Part shown: piece by piece, positions 1 through 12,500 of the stretch | Layout: the number at the start of each line of letters is the position of its first letter | How positions within the stretch are numbered: position 1 is the first letter of the stretch | Assembly (NCBI GenBank): GCA_036897625.1 | Contig: JAYMTA010000304.1 | Location: 1 to 31,835, forward strand | Direction: 5' to 3' | Source: Pelargonium cotyledonis | Lineage: Eukaryota; Streptophyta; Magnoliopsida; Geraniales; Geraniaceae | DNA: 31,835 nt | Translations under genes and position numbers: made by a program | The notes under the pieces: generated by a model | The model's input: the letters and a program-made list of their open reading frames with translations, nothing else | The model's database searches: none | Told to the model about the DNA's origin: nothing

Positions 1-3000
1 GCACTATCTACTCTTTACAATGTACGATGCTCAGAACTTTTATCTCCTTTTGTCAAAAGGATTACTCATATTATCTCTTGCATGCTATCATGTGCCCCGT
101 GACATGTTTACCATAAGTCTGAATAGGGTTAATGAATTTGGCTTATAGAATTCAGAAATTTTGAGGTAACTTTTCTAACAAGTTTTAAATGAAGATGTCA
201 ATATTTTGGGTTTTTGATTGGATATGGCTCAATGCTTATAATAATTCTACTTATGGTTTTAATGGTACCGTAGATTCTTGTTTTCCTCTTTCTCTCTCAT
301 TTGTAACATACTTTGCAGAATGGTTTTCCTTGCATATATTCTATTTTGCCACTTGTTAATGTAACTAGAAGGTGCATATGCTGGTACATTTTGTAACTTG
401 TGTTATTGGTTTATACTTGTCAGGTACTTTTAACTTCATGTAAAGTAATGGCCCCATTTACTCCTTTCTTTACGGAAGTTCTATACCAAAATATGCGGAA
501 AGTCAGCAGAAATTTTGAGGAAAGTATTCACTATTGCAGCTTTCCTCAAGTAGAAGGACAGGTATTGTTGATTTTTTTTTTATCTGTACATGTGCCCTTC
601 CTGGCATGTCATGTCTGTAAAAATTTCTGAATTACTGTATTTATATTAATTAGATGTGTGTTTCAACTATCTTGTGTAGCTAAAAAAGCATGATGGCATT
701 TGATTCTTTTGGTTTCCTTCTATTTTATTTACTTGATCTTTCTTCTAATGGATATGATTATGGGGTCATACAAAATCTATTATTTTCTTCTTTAACTTTT
801 AATGAACTTTCAGAGAGATGAACAAATTGAACGAAGTGTCGCAAGAATGATAACAATTATTGACCTTGCTCGTAACATTCGTGAGCGACATAACAAACCT
901 CTTAAAACACCTTTAAGGTGCGTTATTATCTTCTCTCTTTGTGCTTCTCTCTGCTAAATCCGTTACCTGGTGAATTTCTATGTAATTGTAATTTATAGTT
1001 CCCCTTTAATACTGTAATCTCATTATTTTTTGCAGAGAGATGATAGTCGTTCATCCAGATGAGGAGTTCCTCAATGATATTGCTGGAAGACTAAAAGAGG
1101 TTAGTAATAACTATGCATTTCCCATATTTCAAAAGACTATTACAATTGCTCCAAATAGATACTAATTTCATTTGTTGAGTATTATAAGGAGCCTTGTCCA
1201 TGCGAGATAACTTGTTTACTTTTCTTTTGTTGTGGAACCCTATACTGGTTTGTGAAATTTTTTTTCATTTCACATTGTAGTATGTTTTGGAGGAACTCAA
1301 TGTAAGAAGCCTTGTTCCTTGCAAAGATACTCTTAAGTATTCTTCTTTACGAGCAGAGCCTGATTTCAGGTATGTAGATTGTTCTGTTTGGGATAGGCAG
1401 TCTATTACTCATTGTATACATACTCACTTTTCAAGTGTTTTTAAGTGTACTGGGAAAGCGGCTGGGAAAATCTATGGGAATAGTTGCGAAGGAAGTCAAA
1501 GCCATGTCTCAAGATGATATCTTAGCTTTCGAAAAAGCTGGAGAAATTACTATTGCTACCCATTGTCTGAAGCTGTCTGATATTAAGGTGCATCTTGTTA
1601 TTTATTTATTTATGGAGCACTTGCTTTCCTTTTGCATGTGTTTGTCTATTTACTATGTTTTCTGTACAGAGTGTGGTGCATCTAAATTATGTACTTGTCC
1701 TTCATTATTTGGCACACTTCTTTTATTAGCAACATGTTATTTGTGTGTTTTATATTTTTTGGCGTACATGTCTTGCAGCCACTATTATGCACAGGACCTA
1801 CTATCCTAGTCTCATGTTTTGTAATCATGCGTGGAAACAACTTCCATCTGCATAATTTTCCATTAATGTTTAATTGTAGATATTTCTGTTTCTCTTCAAG
1901 GGAATTAGTTATGCTAGTTTGGCTATATATTATTTTTTCAGTGATGTCTTAATTTGTAGCATTCTTGATGAATGATTGTTTGTTAGATTTGAGACCGTTG
2001 GGTTGATGACATCCTGGTGAGTTCACAAGCCTTTGTGTTGAAAGATTGATTTGTATTTTGCTAATTATTCGTTAAATTGTTTTGGACATCTAGATAGTAC
2101 GCTGCTTCAAATGTCCAGACGGAATGACTGAGAATGAGGTTGATGCAAGTGGAGATGGTAGGAATTACTGCCGACCGAGTTAAAATATATTTTAATTTGT
2201 CACCACTTTGTGAGCCTTATGAATTTGCATCTCATATTTCAGGAGACGTTTTGGTGGTTATGGATTTACGTGCTGATGAGTCATTGTTTGAGGCTGGTGT
2301 GGCTCGTGAGGTAGTGTGTTATATTTTCTGTAGATGATATTCCTTCCCTAGTGTCATATGGTACAAAAATATGTCTTCTTTGACATTAGTTTGCAATAAG
2401 GATTCCTGGTATAATTATTTGACCCTTAATTGTTGTAGGTTGTTAATAGAATCCAGAAGCTTCGTAAGAAGGCTGCCCTTGAACCTACTGACACGGTGGA
2501 GGTTTACTTTAAATCATTGGATGAAGATCAATCAATCTCACAGCAGGTTTTGAAATCTCAGGTAATGCCACCTGTGTACATGTTTAAGTAATTTTTTTTA
2601 CCTGATATTTTTTTTTTGGGGTTAATTACAGTTTGAATGTAGACTGAGGCTGTGTTTGGACTTAACCCTCTGGAATGTAAATGGGCTTTCCATTCATCCT
2701 GTTTGGATTTGATGTACCAATTCCTAATCTTGTTCTTACCTTTACTAAGAGAAGTATTTTCATGAATAATCACAACTAACCAAAATTAATTATAATTAAC
2801 TATGACCATTATCATTTTAATTTTTATGTCGGTTGGCTTTGGGGGTCGGTGGAGACATCTTAGAGGACTGCTGAAGCAGTTGATAGTTGGCAACTCTTAT
2901 AATGAAGCTGGGTTCTTTTGAAAGAGTCAAGGTCTAAATATAATCAAGAGGGTGTAAATTTACGATATCATAGCTGAATGTCATGTTTCATGTGCAGGAA

Positions 3001-4100
3001 CTCTACATCAGAGATGCAATTGGTTCTCCTTTGCTTTCGTCTACAGTGATGCCACCACAAGCAGTAAGTTGCAGCTAGAAACTGTTTTATTAGTTTGCTC
3101 ACAGCTCATTTGTGGCGCAAAGTTCCTTCAGAGCTTAAGCGCAATGAACGGAACATGCTTATTCAAAGGGAAGCACTCTTTTAATATTAGTAAGACTGAA
3201 AAATCATAAAATAGCACCACAAATTCTATTTGAATAATAGTCTTTATCAACAATTTTCCAGAAAAATAATCCAAAACTTGAACTACTCTATTCTTTGAAA
3301 AAATTGGGCTTTTTAAAACTCTGTTTTGAGTATATGATATCTTAATAATTTCAAAATCAACTCTTTTCCCTGCTGAGTACTGAAAGCTTACCACATAATA
3401 ATACCAAACTATATAAAGAGGAGATTCCTTAGTTGTCTAGCCAGAACATTTGATTAGTAGAGCTTGATTATAAAATGCGCTAAGTCGTATCTATATGCTA
3501 TTAGTACGTTTATGGCTTACATATGGGTGTTCGTAAGTTTATACTTGTGGCTCTGTTAATTGTAGGTTATCATTGCTGAAGAGAGTTTCCACGGCATCTC
3601 GAACTTTTCGTTTGTGATCAGCTTGGCTAGGCCAACAATAGTGTTTGACAAAGATGCTGTTCTTGCACTATACAATGGTTGGATCTCTTTCTCCATAAAT
3701 TTACGCATACACCAAAAAAAAGTGAACCATGTTCAACTGCTCCAGTTATGTATTTCTTGTTTTGTCTTGCTCTAGATTTTTCTGTCTCTCATAATGCTTT
3801 TATTGCTGTAGGAAACGTGAAACAAGCCCGTTGTTTGGAAACTTTGTTGCTTTCAAGGGATTATTCTAATCTGAAGTCTGAGTTTCAGCAGGGAAATGGC
3901 AAGGTTTGTTTTTGGTTCTTTCCTCTATTTTAATTTTAGTTTATCGTTCCAGTATTGTTGATAACAATGTTAATACTTATTCTGTACCCTTTCAGGTAAT
4001 GGTTACTAATATACAGGATCAGCCTGATGTGGAAGTCATATTGGGAAAACATGTCTTCATGACCGTTGGCGACAACTGGTTGAGGGCAAATTCTGGATGA
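1..4100 (+). CDS. ILERS: Cytosolic isoleucyl-tRNA synthetase, C-terminal part (5' end outside window)
   Basis: Class I aminoacyl-tRNA synthetase that charges tRNA-Ile with isoleucine for cytosolic translation. Only the C-terminal 395 codons lie here, so the Rossmann catalytic core and editing domain are to the left. Exons: 1-21, 424-561, 814-917, 1036-1099, 1281-1369, 1446-1587, 2094-2157, 2243-2310, 2439-2561, 2998-3063, 3566-3677, 3812-3903, 3996-4100 (TGA at 4098-4100). All introns are GT-AG and phases match throughout. The first piece encodes ALSTLYN and joins to VLLTSCKVMAPFTPF, the anticodon-binding helical domain of eukaryotic IleRS. Other typical blocks are RDEQIERSVARMITIIDLAR, RERHNKPLKTPLRE and GVAREVVNRIQKLRKKA. 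The last about 200 residues match the C-terminal extension of eukaryote-type IleRS. The organellar IleRS is ruled out because it lacks this extension. Family call is firm; the exact acceptor at 1446 (a weak AAG) rests on frame and protein continuity. Confidence 0.93.
22..423 (+). other. Intron of the IleRS gene
   Basis: The intron begins GTACGA and ends TTGTCAG. It is T-rich, as expected of a eudicot intron, and I see no other feature in it. Confidence 0.85.
1588..2093 (+). other. Intron of the IleRS gene, nothing else seen
   Basis: This AT-rich intron starts GTGCAT and ends ACATCTAG. Open frames inside it show no protein resemblance and are chance readings of T-rich DNA. Confidence 0.8.
2562..3565 (+). 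other. Two IleRS introns around a 66-bp exon
   Basis: Introns 2562-2997 and 3064-3565 flank the exon at 2998-3063. The first holds a short G-rich patch near 2840-2880 and a phrase near 2650-2710 that resembles the ends of dispersed plant repeats, but no matching inverted terminus was found. The second is plain AT-rich sequence. Confidence 0.8.
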
Positions 4101-5890
4101 AGTGATTCCATATGCTTTGACTGTGCCATTTTTGTTTCTTAGTTCGACAGTTACCTTTTAACTTGTGGAACAAAAGCACAAAAAAATAGAATGATTTATC
4201 CCGAGCAAGCATAGACCGCAAATGGTTAAAATACAATTGTTTTTTTACTGTACAGATATTGATCAGTTACAAATATATTACTAGTTTTACTTTTATCTAT
4301 GAAAGAAGCTAGTGAAGTTATAGAATTTGTGCTTCATCTTTATGGTTGAGAGATGGTAGAACAAAACAATAGAATTGTATGATAAAATCTTGTAATGCAG
4401 AGCTCGTGGATGATGATTTGACTCTACAAAAGTTTCTGCTCTTTATCAACTGCTTGCAGAATTCTCTTACTTACTTTCCTCGAATGTTCCCACAATGTGC
4501 TAAATATTCAAATTTTGGCCATTTTGGGAATTGGGACCATGGTTATAATAGCCATTTTTATCATGAATATAGAAGTTTATTAGCTTAGCTGTTTTCATTT
4601 TTATTTGATTAGAATTGTTTTTTTCAGGCTTTGACTTCTTTTGAGAAGTGTGGCACTCATATTTCAATTATTATTATTGTTTTTTTTAAAATATAAGCCA
4701 AGAGGTGTGACCACTTTTTATGTTTCAGTAGATGAGTAGATGACTCATCTTCTTAGTTTTTGACTTTAGTATCTAGTTCTGTTTAATACTGTCAATGTGT
4801 TGTGCTGCATAAGAATGTTCTGTTCTATTCTATTCTATAATGATTCATTAGTTACTGACTGGTAGGTTATGAGTCTTTTATTATGTTTTTTTTTATTGCC
4901 CAACAAAACACTTCAAAAATTGTCTTCAGATTTTGTGTTTTGATGGTGTAGGAGACCATTTTGGTGCGTGTGCCAAAAGTCCTAAGTAGCGTGAAGGGGC
5001 ATAATTTATTTTTTTAAACGCTATTAATTCTTTGTATATATACGCTTTAGGCAGTTGTAAGAAATGATTTTGACACTTTTTTGTATAAAAAGAAAAAAAA
5101 AGACTTTCTGTTTTGGTGAGAAAAAATGTGGAAACTTGGAAGTCAAAGATATTACTATATTATGTTGTGTTTGTTCCATAATACACTCTAACGAAGTAAT
5201 GTTAATGCCTTTAAAGTCCAAATAAAGGGATATCAAGGATCGACATTAATTTGCACAAGTCCAAAACAAATTGTTTTATATCGGCCCACCATAATTATCT
5301 TTACTTGAAAAATAAGGATGCTAAAGAATTATAAATAGAGCAAAATGTGTACCAGTTGACAGCTATATCTTTATATTAGTTGCAATTTAATCAAATTAAT
5401 GAGGTGATGACACCTCATCAAATTTCACTTATACACACTCAAGTGAATTTATGGGAGCGGAGCGATTAGTCCGGATTCATGATTTTAAATGAGGTGTCAT
5501 CACCTCATTAGTGCAACTGATATAAAGTTATATCAGTATTATTCAAATAAATATATATTTTATATTATTGAATTGATCCAGTGGATCTCAGCCCAAAACA
5601 GAGCATGCATGGATCTAGACAGAGCCAGCTCAGCTGAGTTCAACGCAACTTCTCCTTCCTTCTTCGTCAATCAATAATCTCTCATAATTCATATGGGAAT
5701 TTCTGGGTAAAATTCAGACCACGATTCACTAATTATCTCTTCTCTACTTCTTTCCCTCTGTTTTGTCTTTTTAGTTTTAATTTATTGAGTATCGTCCAAA
5801 ACCCAAACAACCCTCTCTCCTACAACACCCCAACACTACCTTCTTTATTTTTTATTTTATAAATTAAATTGAATTAAATAAGATTTGATC
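4101..5890. other. Intergenic region between IleRS and TT9
   Basis: This holds the IleRS 3' UTR (end not determinable), AT-rich spacer, a short TTCTA repeat near 4815-4840 and a foldback element at about 5360-5536 (listed separately). The last part, about 5700-5890, is pyrimidine-rich and AT-rich with a TATA-like stretch near 5855-5870 and is probably TT9 promoter. No convincing coding sequence was seen on either strand. Confidence 0.7.
5360..5536. repeat. Nested inverted repeat, MITE-like foldback element
   Basis: The left arm (about 5362-5419) and right arm (about 5489-5536) are reverse complements. They share a perfect 21-base core, whose halves read AATGAGGTGATGA and CACCTCAT, followed outward by a TTGCA block and a TATAAAG/CTTTATA block. 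The left arm has about 11 extra bases between the core and the TTGCA block. The core is itself palindromic (ATGAGGTG / CACCTCAT), and a further pair, AAATTTCACTT and AAGTGAATTT, sits inside the loop. A non-autonomous DNA element fits best, but no clear target-site duplication was found. Confidence 0.6.
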
Positions 5891-5945
5891 TCAGCAACCC
5901 AATTTGCTTTTGCTTTGCTGCCCACAACCTTCTTCTCACAACACA

Positions 5946-5976
5946 GATCGCTCATCGCTCGCTCGCTCGCTCTCTT
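5946..5976 (+). repeat. CGCT microsatellite in the TT9 leader
   Basis: A short run of CGCT units lies in the pyrimidine-rich region just before the telo-box. Such CT-rich runs are common in plant 5' UTRs. Confidence 0.6.
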
Positions 5977-5988
5977 CCTCTCCGGACC

Positions 5989-5997
5989 AAACCCTAA
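5989..5997 (+). promoter_or_regulatory. Telo-box (AAACCCTAA) upstream of TT9
   Basis: A perfect AAACCCTAA lies about 113 bp before the TT9 start codon. Telo-boxes are frequent near transcription starts of broadly expressed plant genes. Whether it is in the promoter or in the 5' UTR depends on the transcription start, which cannot be read from sequence. Confidence 0.55.
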
Positions 5998-6030
5998 GCT
6001 CTACTTTCGTTTGATCACTGAACTGCGACA

Positions 6031-6084
6031 ATGAATTCTCAGCCACCAATGCGGATGTCCAATTTCAATTCCATTCATCCGTAA
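6031..6084 (+). promoter_or_regulatory. Short upstream ORF in the TT9 leader (17 codons)
   Basis: An ATG with A at -3 opens a 17-codon frame (MNSQPPMRMSNFNSIHP) that stops at 6082-6084, 25 nt before the TT9 ATG and in a different frame. It contains two further in-frame ATGs. If the leader is unspliced and starts upstream, ribosomes would meet it first and it could reduce TT9 translation. Peptide conservation is unknown. Confidence 0.5.
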
Positions 6085-6109
6085 TTCACTCCTCTGATCC
6101 CCTCCAATC

Positions 6110-9100
6110 ATGTGGCTTCCCTTTTGGAGATCCAGGAGTCGCTTCTCCTTAGATGAACTCAGGTTTCACCATTCTTCAATTTTGATTTTTGATTTTATTT
6201 TTTATTAGGGCTTCTTGAATCAGCTGATGAGAGTGCATTAGTGAATTTATTTTAATGCTATTGTGGCGTGTGTGGTTTTATCTGGCAATTGGAATGGTTT
6301 GAGGCAGATTTCTGTTGGATGATCGAGTAATGAGTCCAAAGTCAGTTTCTTGTTTGACTGGAATTAAGTTTTCATCAAGTCTTGTTGTGAGTTCTTCTGC
6401 TGTATTAGTTGATGCTGATGGGTGATTTTGTTTTGGAGCAAATAATTGAATATTGCAAGTGAGGAAATCAAAGAATTTGAATTCAAAGCTTCTATATTTT
6501 GAAATAAGATAAAACTATTTTTTTAATGACTATTTTTCATCATTGGAGCTGGTGGTGCTGCTTACTTATAAGTTAGTTGGAACTGTTTAGTTCCATTTGT
6601 CAACTCATGCAAAATTATCCTGAGTTGTGCTTATATACAAGATTATTTCTTTTAGAATGCTGTACAAGAATAACTATTATGTGACTCATTCAACTTACTG
6701 TAGACCAAATAGCCTTCTGGTTTTGATAAACATACTTGAATGACAGCAAATGAAAACAATTAAGCACGGTTTCTTTTCTTAAATACCTTTTCCATGCTAT
6801 TATTTATTTTACTTCTCATCTCCTCCATGTTCCTAGTTATTTAGAGCTTCTCAACTTTCAATATGTTCCTATTTTATACATGTGTTGGAGCTTAATTCAT
6901 TTTCCATTGGTGTATGAAGCCCTGGATTGAATTAATGCATCTGCTATGTGATCAGTCTTTTTTCCTGAATGCATAGTTTGTTATGTTAATTGTTTTCATG
7001 TCTGCAGATATTTAACTGATCAATTGCAAAAAGTTCAAATTGTGAATGAGGTTAACAAGGTAACTGACAGTGAAATATACTTTTTTCATCCTAATTTGGT
7101 TGAATGCTTTTAGTGCCATTGTGCCGTTGTCTTTCTTAGTTTCTGTTTCATTGATTTATGGTCTCACTACCTATTCCATCTTTTGAAGGATTTCGTTATT
7201 GAGGCACTGAGATCGATAGCAGAGTTGATTACATATGGCGATCAGCATGACTCAACCTTTTTTGAGTGAGGCTTCTGAATACTTAGCATTTCTTGATCTA
7301 TTGTAGTGATGTAATCTGGCATTATATGTTGTCTGCACAATTGCAGGTTCTTCATGGATAGGCAGATCATGGGGGAGTTTATACGTATACTAAAGATCAG
7401 TAGAACAGCGACTGTTTCACTTCAGTTGTTGCAGACAATGAGCATTATGATTCAAAACCTCAAAAGTGAACATGCTATATGTAAGTTGGTTCTTGAAGAG
7501 AGAAAGTAGGTAGCTCTTTTGTGTTGTCTTTATTTGATTCTAGGAGTAGGGAATGCATTAATGTTTGAAATTTTTGCAGATTATATGTTCAGCAATGAAC
7601 ATATTAACTACCTAATTACTTATTCTTTTGACTTCCGCAATGAAGAGCTACTGTCTTATTACATATCTTTCTTAAGGTTTGGACTTATTTTGTTATGTTA
7701 TCTTATGACTTCATTTTTCGTCTATTTTTGTCCTGATTATGGTGTTGTGATTCTTATTTTGTCGTCTGAAGAGCAATTAGTGGAAAGCTGAACAAGAACA
7801 TAATTTCCCTGCTTGTGAAAACAGAAAATGTAAGATTGTTCTTCCTCAGCCTGTTATTTACACCTTACATTTTTGTGTTGTTGTTTCTTGCCTACCTATA
7901 GATATTGTGGTTCAATAGCATTTTTATTTCATTCAATTTTAAGTTTAATACCTCATCCGTAGTATTTTGTTACAATGTTGTATTATATTTTAGGAAAATC
8001 ATCAAAAAGTATTTAGCTAGCAAAACACCCACATACTGTTTTCAAAGATTTAGGACAAAAAATTATTAAGAAATGAAAAGGAAGTAATATGTATACAGAT
8101 AGCATAGCACCCTGCAAAGTAGAGAACGCATCTGCTGTCATCTTTGACATGAGTTGCGACTCATTACGTTCAATGTTGTCAAGATGTCTAAGAGGTGTTG
8201 TCATTGTATTTCATAAACTTTGTAATGCTTGCCTTCGGTTTGTGAATTGTGATTGCTTCTCAGCAGAGACGGACATTTTGACATGAAGTATGAGTTTAAA
8301 GAGCATGTCATGGTAGTTTTCATGCCTGTATATGCTTGATCAAAATTGTAACATACGACCTTCAATCTTTGCCATGATATGGAGTATATACTATTATATA
8401 AATAATAACTGTGCTTTGAGCTTCCTTTATGGTCAGAAGGACACCTGAATGGCCTAAGAGCTACACAATAGAGGGTAGGCCTCACTTTTCCCATGTGCCC
8501 TCCATGCCTCTTATCCAATCGGTTGTGATCTGTAGACTTCCACGAAAGAAGTCCCAAGTTCCTACCATTGGGGTGTCGCCTTAGGAACAGCCTTGCTTTG
8601 ATCATTTTTAGTGCTTTATGCTATCTTCTACTAATTTCTTCCCAATTAGAGATTGTGATATCAAGTATGCGTAAAACCAAAATAGATTAAGAAGCTTAAT
8701 TGATGATGGCATCACAGTGGTAAGATGCTGAATTAAATCATTATGCATAGCCTTTGTTCTTCACGTACAAAGGAATGTGGGTTTGAATGTTACATCTTTG
8801 TCAAATATAGTTGTTTATTTGTAGTGATTATCTAAGAGTTGAACTAATCAATAGGCGTGACCTAAGGAATTCTAAGGATTGTCGTTTTCCCTTACTTTGT
8901 TAGAGTTTGTGGTAGAAGTGTTTATAGGAAATGGAGTATGCAATATTTTATTGAGGAACACTTAATTGTTGTTCTAATAGTTTTGAATTTGTTGTGATTA
9001 AGCTATTTAAGATCTTTGTTTCAAGCAATATTTGGTTGGATGAAAAAGAAGAAGAAAGAAAGTTTTGTGTATAAATTAGTCATTGGATTACAGTTTTGCT

Positions 9101-9519
9101 GAGGTGGTAGGATCATGACGGTGGGTGATCCATCTGGTCAGCAATGAGTAGATTGCTGCCTGGAATGTTATGGCTACATTGGACAAGTTTAGTCACATCA
9201 TGTAAACAACTTATAGTAATAGGATTTGTTATAGTTTCTTATTGAAATAGAATTGATCATACTACCTAATAAGTATTATTGGGTTCCAGTTGTTGATTTT
9301 AATTCAATGAAGCAAGAAATTTAGCATGCTATCAAAGGCTAGGTTATAGAAAACCTAATTTTTTATGTTCCTTCTTTTTCCTTTCAATATATATATTTTT
9401 TATCTTTTTGCAATTTCATAAGAAATTGTTACTACTTTTATGCTTGTAATTTTATTTATTTATTTTAATAATTTGTTACACATTAGTCTAGATCCAATAT
9501 GCTATTTTCAGTTCAAGTT

Positions 9520-9550
<31 letters not shown>

Positions 9551-12500
9551 TATTTATTTATTTTTTAAAATTTCAGTATTCGGTCCAGTTAAATTCTAGA
9601 TCGATAAGGTTGGAGTATTCTGGGTACATAAAAAAATTCATTTATCAAACCAATGATGATCTAAGGGAGGTCCGTTGGGTTATTTTATACATTATATGGT
9701 GGATATAAACATCATATTGAATTTTAAATTCGAATCCATTGTTGACATAAACCATTGGATTAGGCCTCATAATGGATATCAAAATTCAACCCACTGCTCT
9801 ATCCATGTGATCAAATACAACATATAATTATTCTATAGCTGTTTGATTGACCAAATTCATGGAGCAAGAAATTTAACATCTGTTACATGTTCTATTATTC
9901 TAAGTATTGATATAGTTCCTTCTGTGCATAAAGGACGAAGTAGTCTCTTTTCCACTTTATGTTGAAGCAATACGGTTTGCTTTCCATGAAGAGAGTATGA
10001 TTCGCACTGCTGTGCGTGCTTTGACATTAAATGTATATCATGGTCAGTTGCTCTTGTTGTGGTTACTTTCTCTTTCCTTTCCTCCTGTGGTGTAGTTCAA
10101 TTTTCCTAGACTAAAAGTACTTTGCTTTTCCTTTTTGTTCTGGTTTTCAGTTGGAGATGATTGCGTGAATAGATATGTTGCCAGCACCCCTCATGCAGAT
10201 TATTTTTCAAATTTGGTTTCATTTTTCCAGAAGCAGTGCATTCATTTAAATGGATTGGTCTATGACATTGTGAAGTAAGAGTAAGATCAGTTAATTATAT
10301 TATGGTAGTGGGATAAGTGTGTGTTTTTCTAAAGGGTGTTATTTTATTATTGGGACAGAAATCCTGACGCAGACTCAACACCTGTCATCCTTGCTGCTGT
10401 AGATGAAATTGAGGACAATCTCTACTATGTTAGTGATGTTATTTCTGCCGGGATCCCTGATGTTGGGAGGTTAATAACAGACAACATTTTGCGAATTCTG
10501 ATATTTCCCTTGCTTCTACCTTCTCTGAGGATGAAAGCTGTTGATGTATGTTGCTTCTTCTTCGTTCTTTTGTTTTATTTTATTTGTTCATTTGCCGGGT
10601 GTGAGGGCCTACAAAAGTAATCATGATCATGTATCTACACCTTGGTTCTTATTAACCTTCTGTACTTTGTAAATCCAGGAATTAAAGATTGGTGCTGTGA
10701 CTTCTCTTTATATAATTTGTTGCATCTTGCGCATAGTTAAGATCAAAGATTTGGCAAATGCCATTGCTGCTGCTTTTTTCTGTTCGCCAGACGCCTTTGT
10801 GCTCTATACTGAAGCGAAACTCAATGGTCATGTGTCTGGTCATGATTTTGTCCATGAAAGTCAGCAGACAGACAGCAATAACCTTACTGAGGTGGATTCT
10901 GGACGTTTAAACGTCACCGTGCCGAACTTGTCTAGTTCTTCAGAGATTCATCCAGAAGATGCTATTATGGAACACGCCTGTAGCAGTTCACATATGGGTT
11001 TTAGGTAACTTTTTGTCAGCTAACTTCTGTTTTTCTGTCTGCCATTACTTTTGCTATATCAGCTGAACTGGATCTTTGTGTGACAATTAGTAATAGCAAT
11101 TGTACAAATGACTTTTTAATTTTATTTTCAAACCAGTAATGAGTATATAAAAGTAGAATGGAGAAAACCAAATCCATCAGGTTCAGATTTTTCATTCATA
11201 TGCCTTAAACTAGAATCACAATTTGGAACTTGCAGAAGTGCTTGAAACAATTGTTGATCATTTCTTCATATAGTATCCTGACATATATTGTACGTTGTAC
11301 AATTTAGGTCATTTGTGAACATATTCCAATCCTGTAGGATTGTTCATGTTTAGCAATTTGCCAATTTGGCTGTGGTCTTTTGTCAAATTTCGTGGTTATA
11401 ATTTTGTGTTAGTGCCATTATCATGTATTCAAATGAATTTTGCCTAAAGAGTGAATCAGTAATTGTGGTGGTCTGCTAAATATCCTAGAGAGTTAAAGGT
11501 GCTTTATTATTTATTTTAAACGCACACTACTTCAAAATTCTTTAATATTCTGCACTAGATGACTACCAAGGTTTATTGCTTAAGTTAAAAGGCAAAGAAT
11601 CAACATGTGGGCATGATTCCAATTGACAAATAGCTCAATATGGCTCGTTTTAGTTCTTGGCTGGAATGTTGACAATAATATTCCAACTTCCTTTTATAGA
11701 TTGATAAAGTGTTTCTGTAAAGAGAAGAAATAAAGTACTTGCTTGACATATACTTTTGACATTTAAGTTCCTTACTGCTCTCAGTAATGCTGTAATGCTA
11801 GCATTGCCTGAATAATTTATCGACATAAGTTGTGATGAAGATAACCTGTCACTCAGTGTCTTTATTTTGAAGTCTCTCCCAATCTTGCTTAGCAGAGAAG
11901 AAGACATACCTAAAAAGCTTCCACCATTTCTGTTTCTTCAAAAAGTAGAGCTGTACAACTTGTGACATTGGTAATAATTGATAATTGATCCAAAAGCTTT
12001 CTGTAGTTAATGAGAAATCCTTAAACCAGTGCCTTGTTACCCAAAATTTCCAAAATTACTCCAGATCCCTTTTCGTAAAGAAACATTATGTCGAAGGCTT
12101 TAGAAGACTGATATTTATCTGGATGTAAAGGCTGGTAGTGTAGTTTTTGAATGTTCTAGTAACTTACTTAGATCTATGTTTTCTAACTAACTAGCTTATC
12201 TTGTTTCATAATCATCGTTTATTGAATATGTATTCCTTTTTATATATGTATCTGTGCAGGGATGTGCTGCTTTTTTATGTTACTGGTGGCGATGATATGC
12301 ATGTTCTGGGTTCGTTGAGTGTGCTTGCTACATTATTGCAAACAAAAGGTCATGATCTAGATAAGTAGCTTACTTCAGCTCTGCTGTTTTCATAACATTT
12401 TCTTATCAAATATTTGCTTCTGTAGAGTTGGACGAATCGATGCTAGATGCTCTTGGCATTCTTCCTCAACGCAAACAACACAAGAAGCTCTTGTTGGTAT

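Larger units (their letters stand above)
7830..9933 (+). other. Long TT9 intron 6 with repeat remnants
   Basis: This 2.1-kb intron is the largest in the gene. It holds a tRNA-derived SINE-like remnant near 8700-8800 and a TTA microsatellite at about 9520-9572. A less AT-rich stretch near 8400-8600 is open on the minus strand but matches no family I know. The intron starts GTAAGA and ends with a weak GCATAAAG acceptor fixed by the reading frame. Confidence 0.75.

Noticed and set aside
2640..2760. Possible hAT-type element end in an IleRS intron
   Set aside because: A phrase like a terminal repeat is present, but no matching inverted end or duplication was found nearby.
8201..8605. 134-codon minus-strand open frame in TT9 intron 6
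   Set aside because: It matches no family I know, has mixed composition, and lies inside an intron of a well-supported gene. I treat it as a chance frame, possibly in an old insertion.
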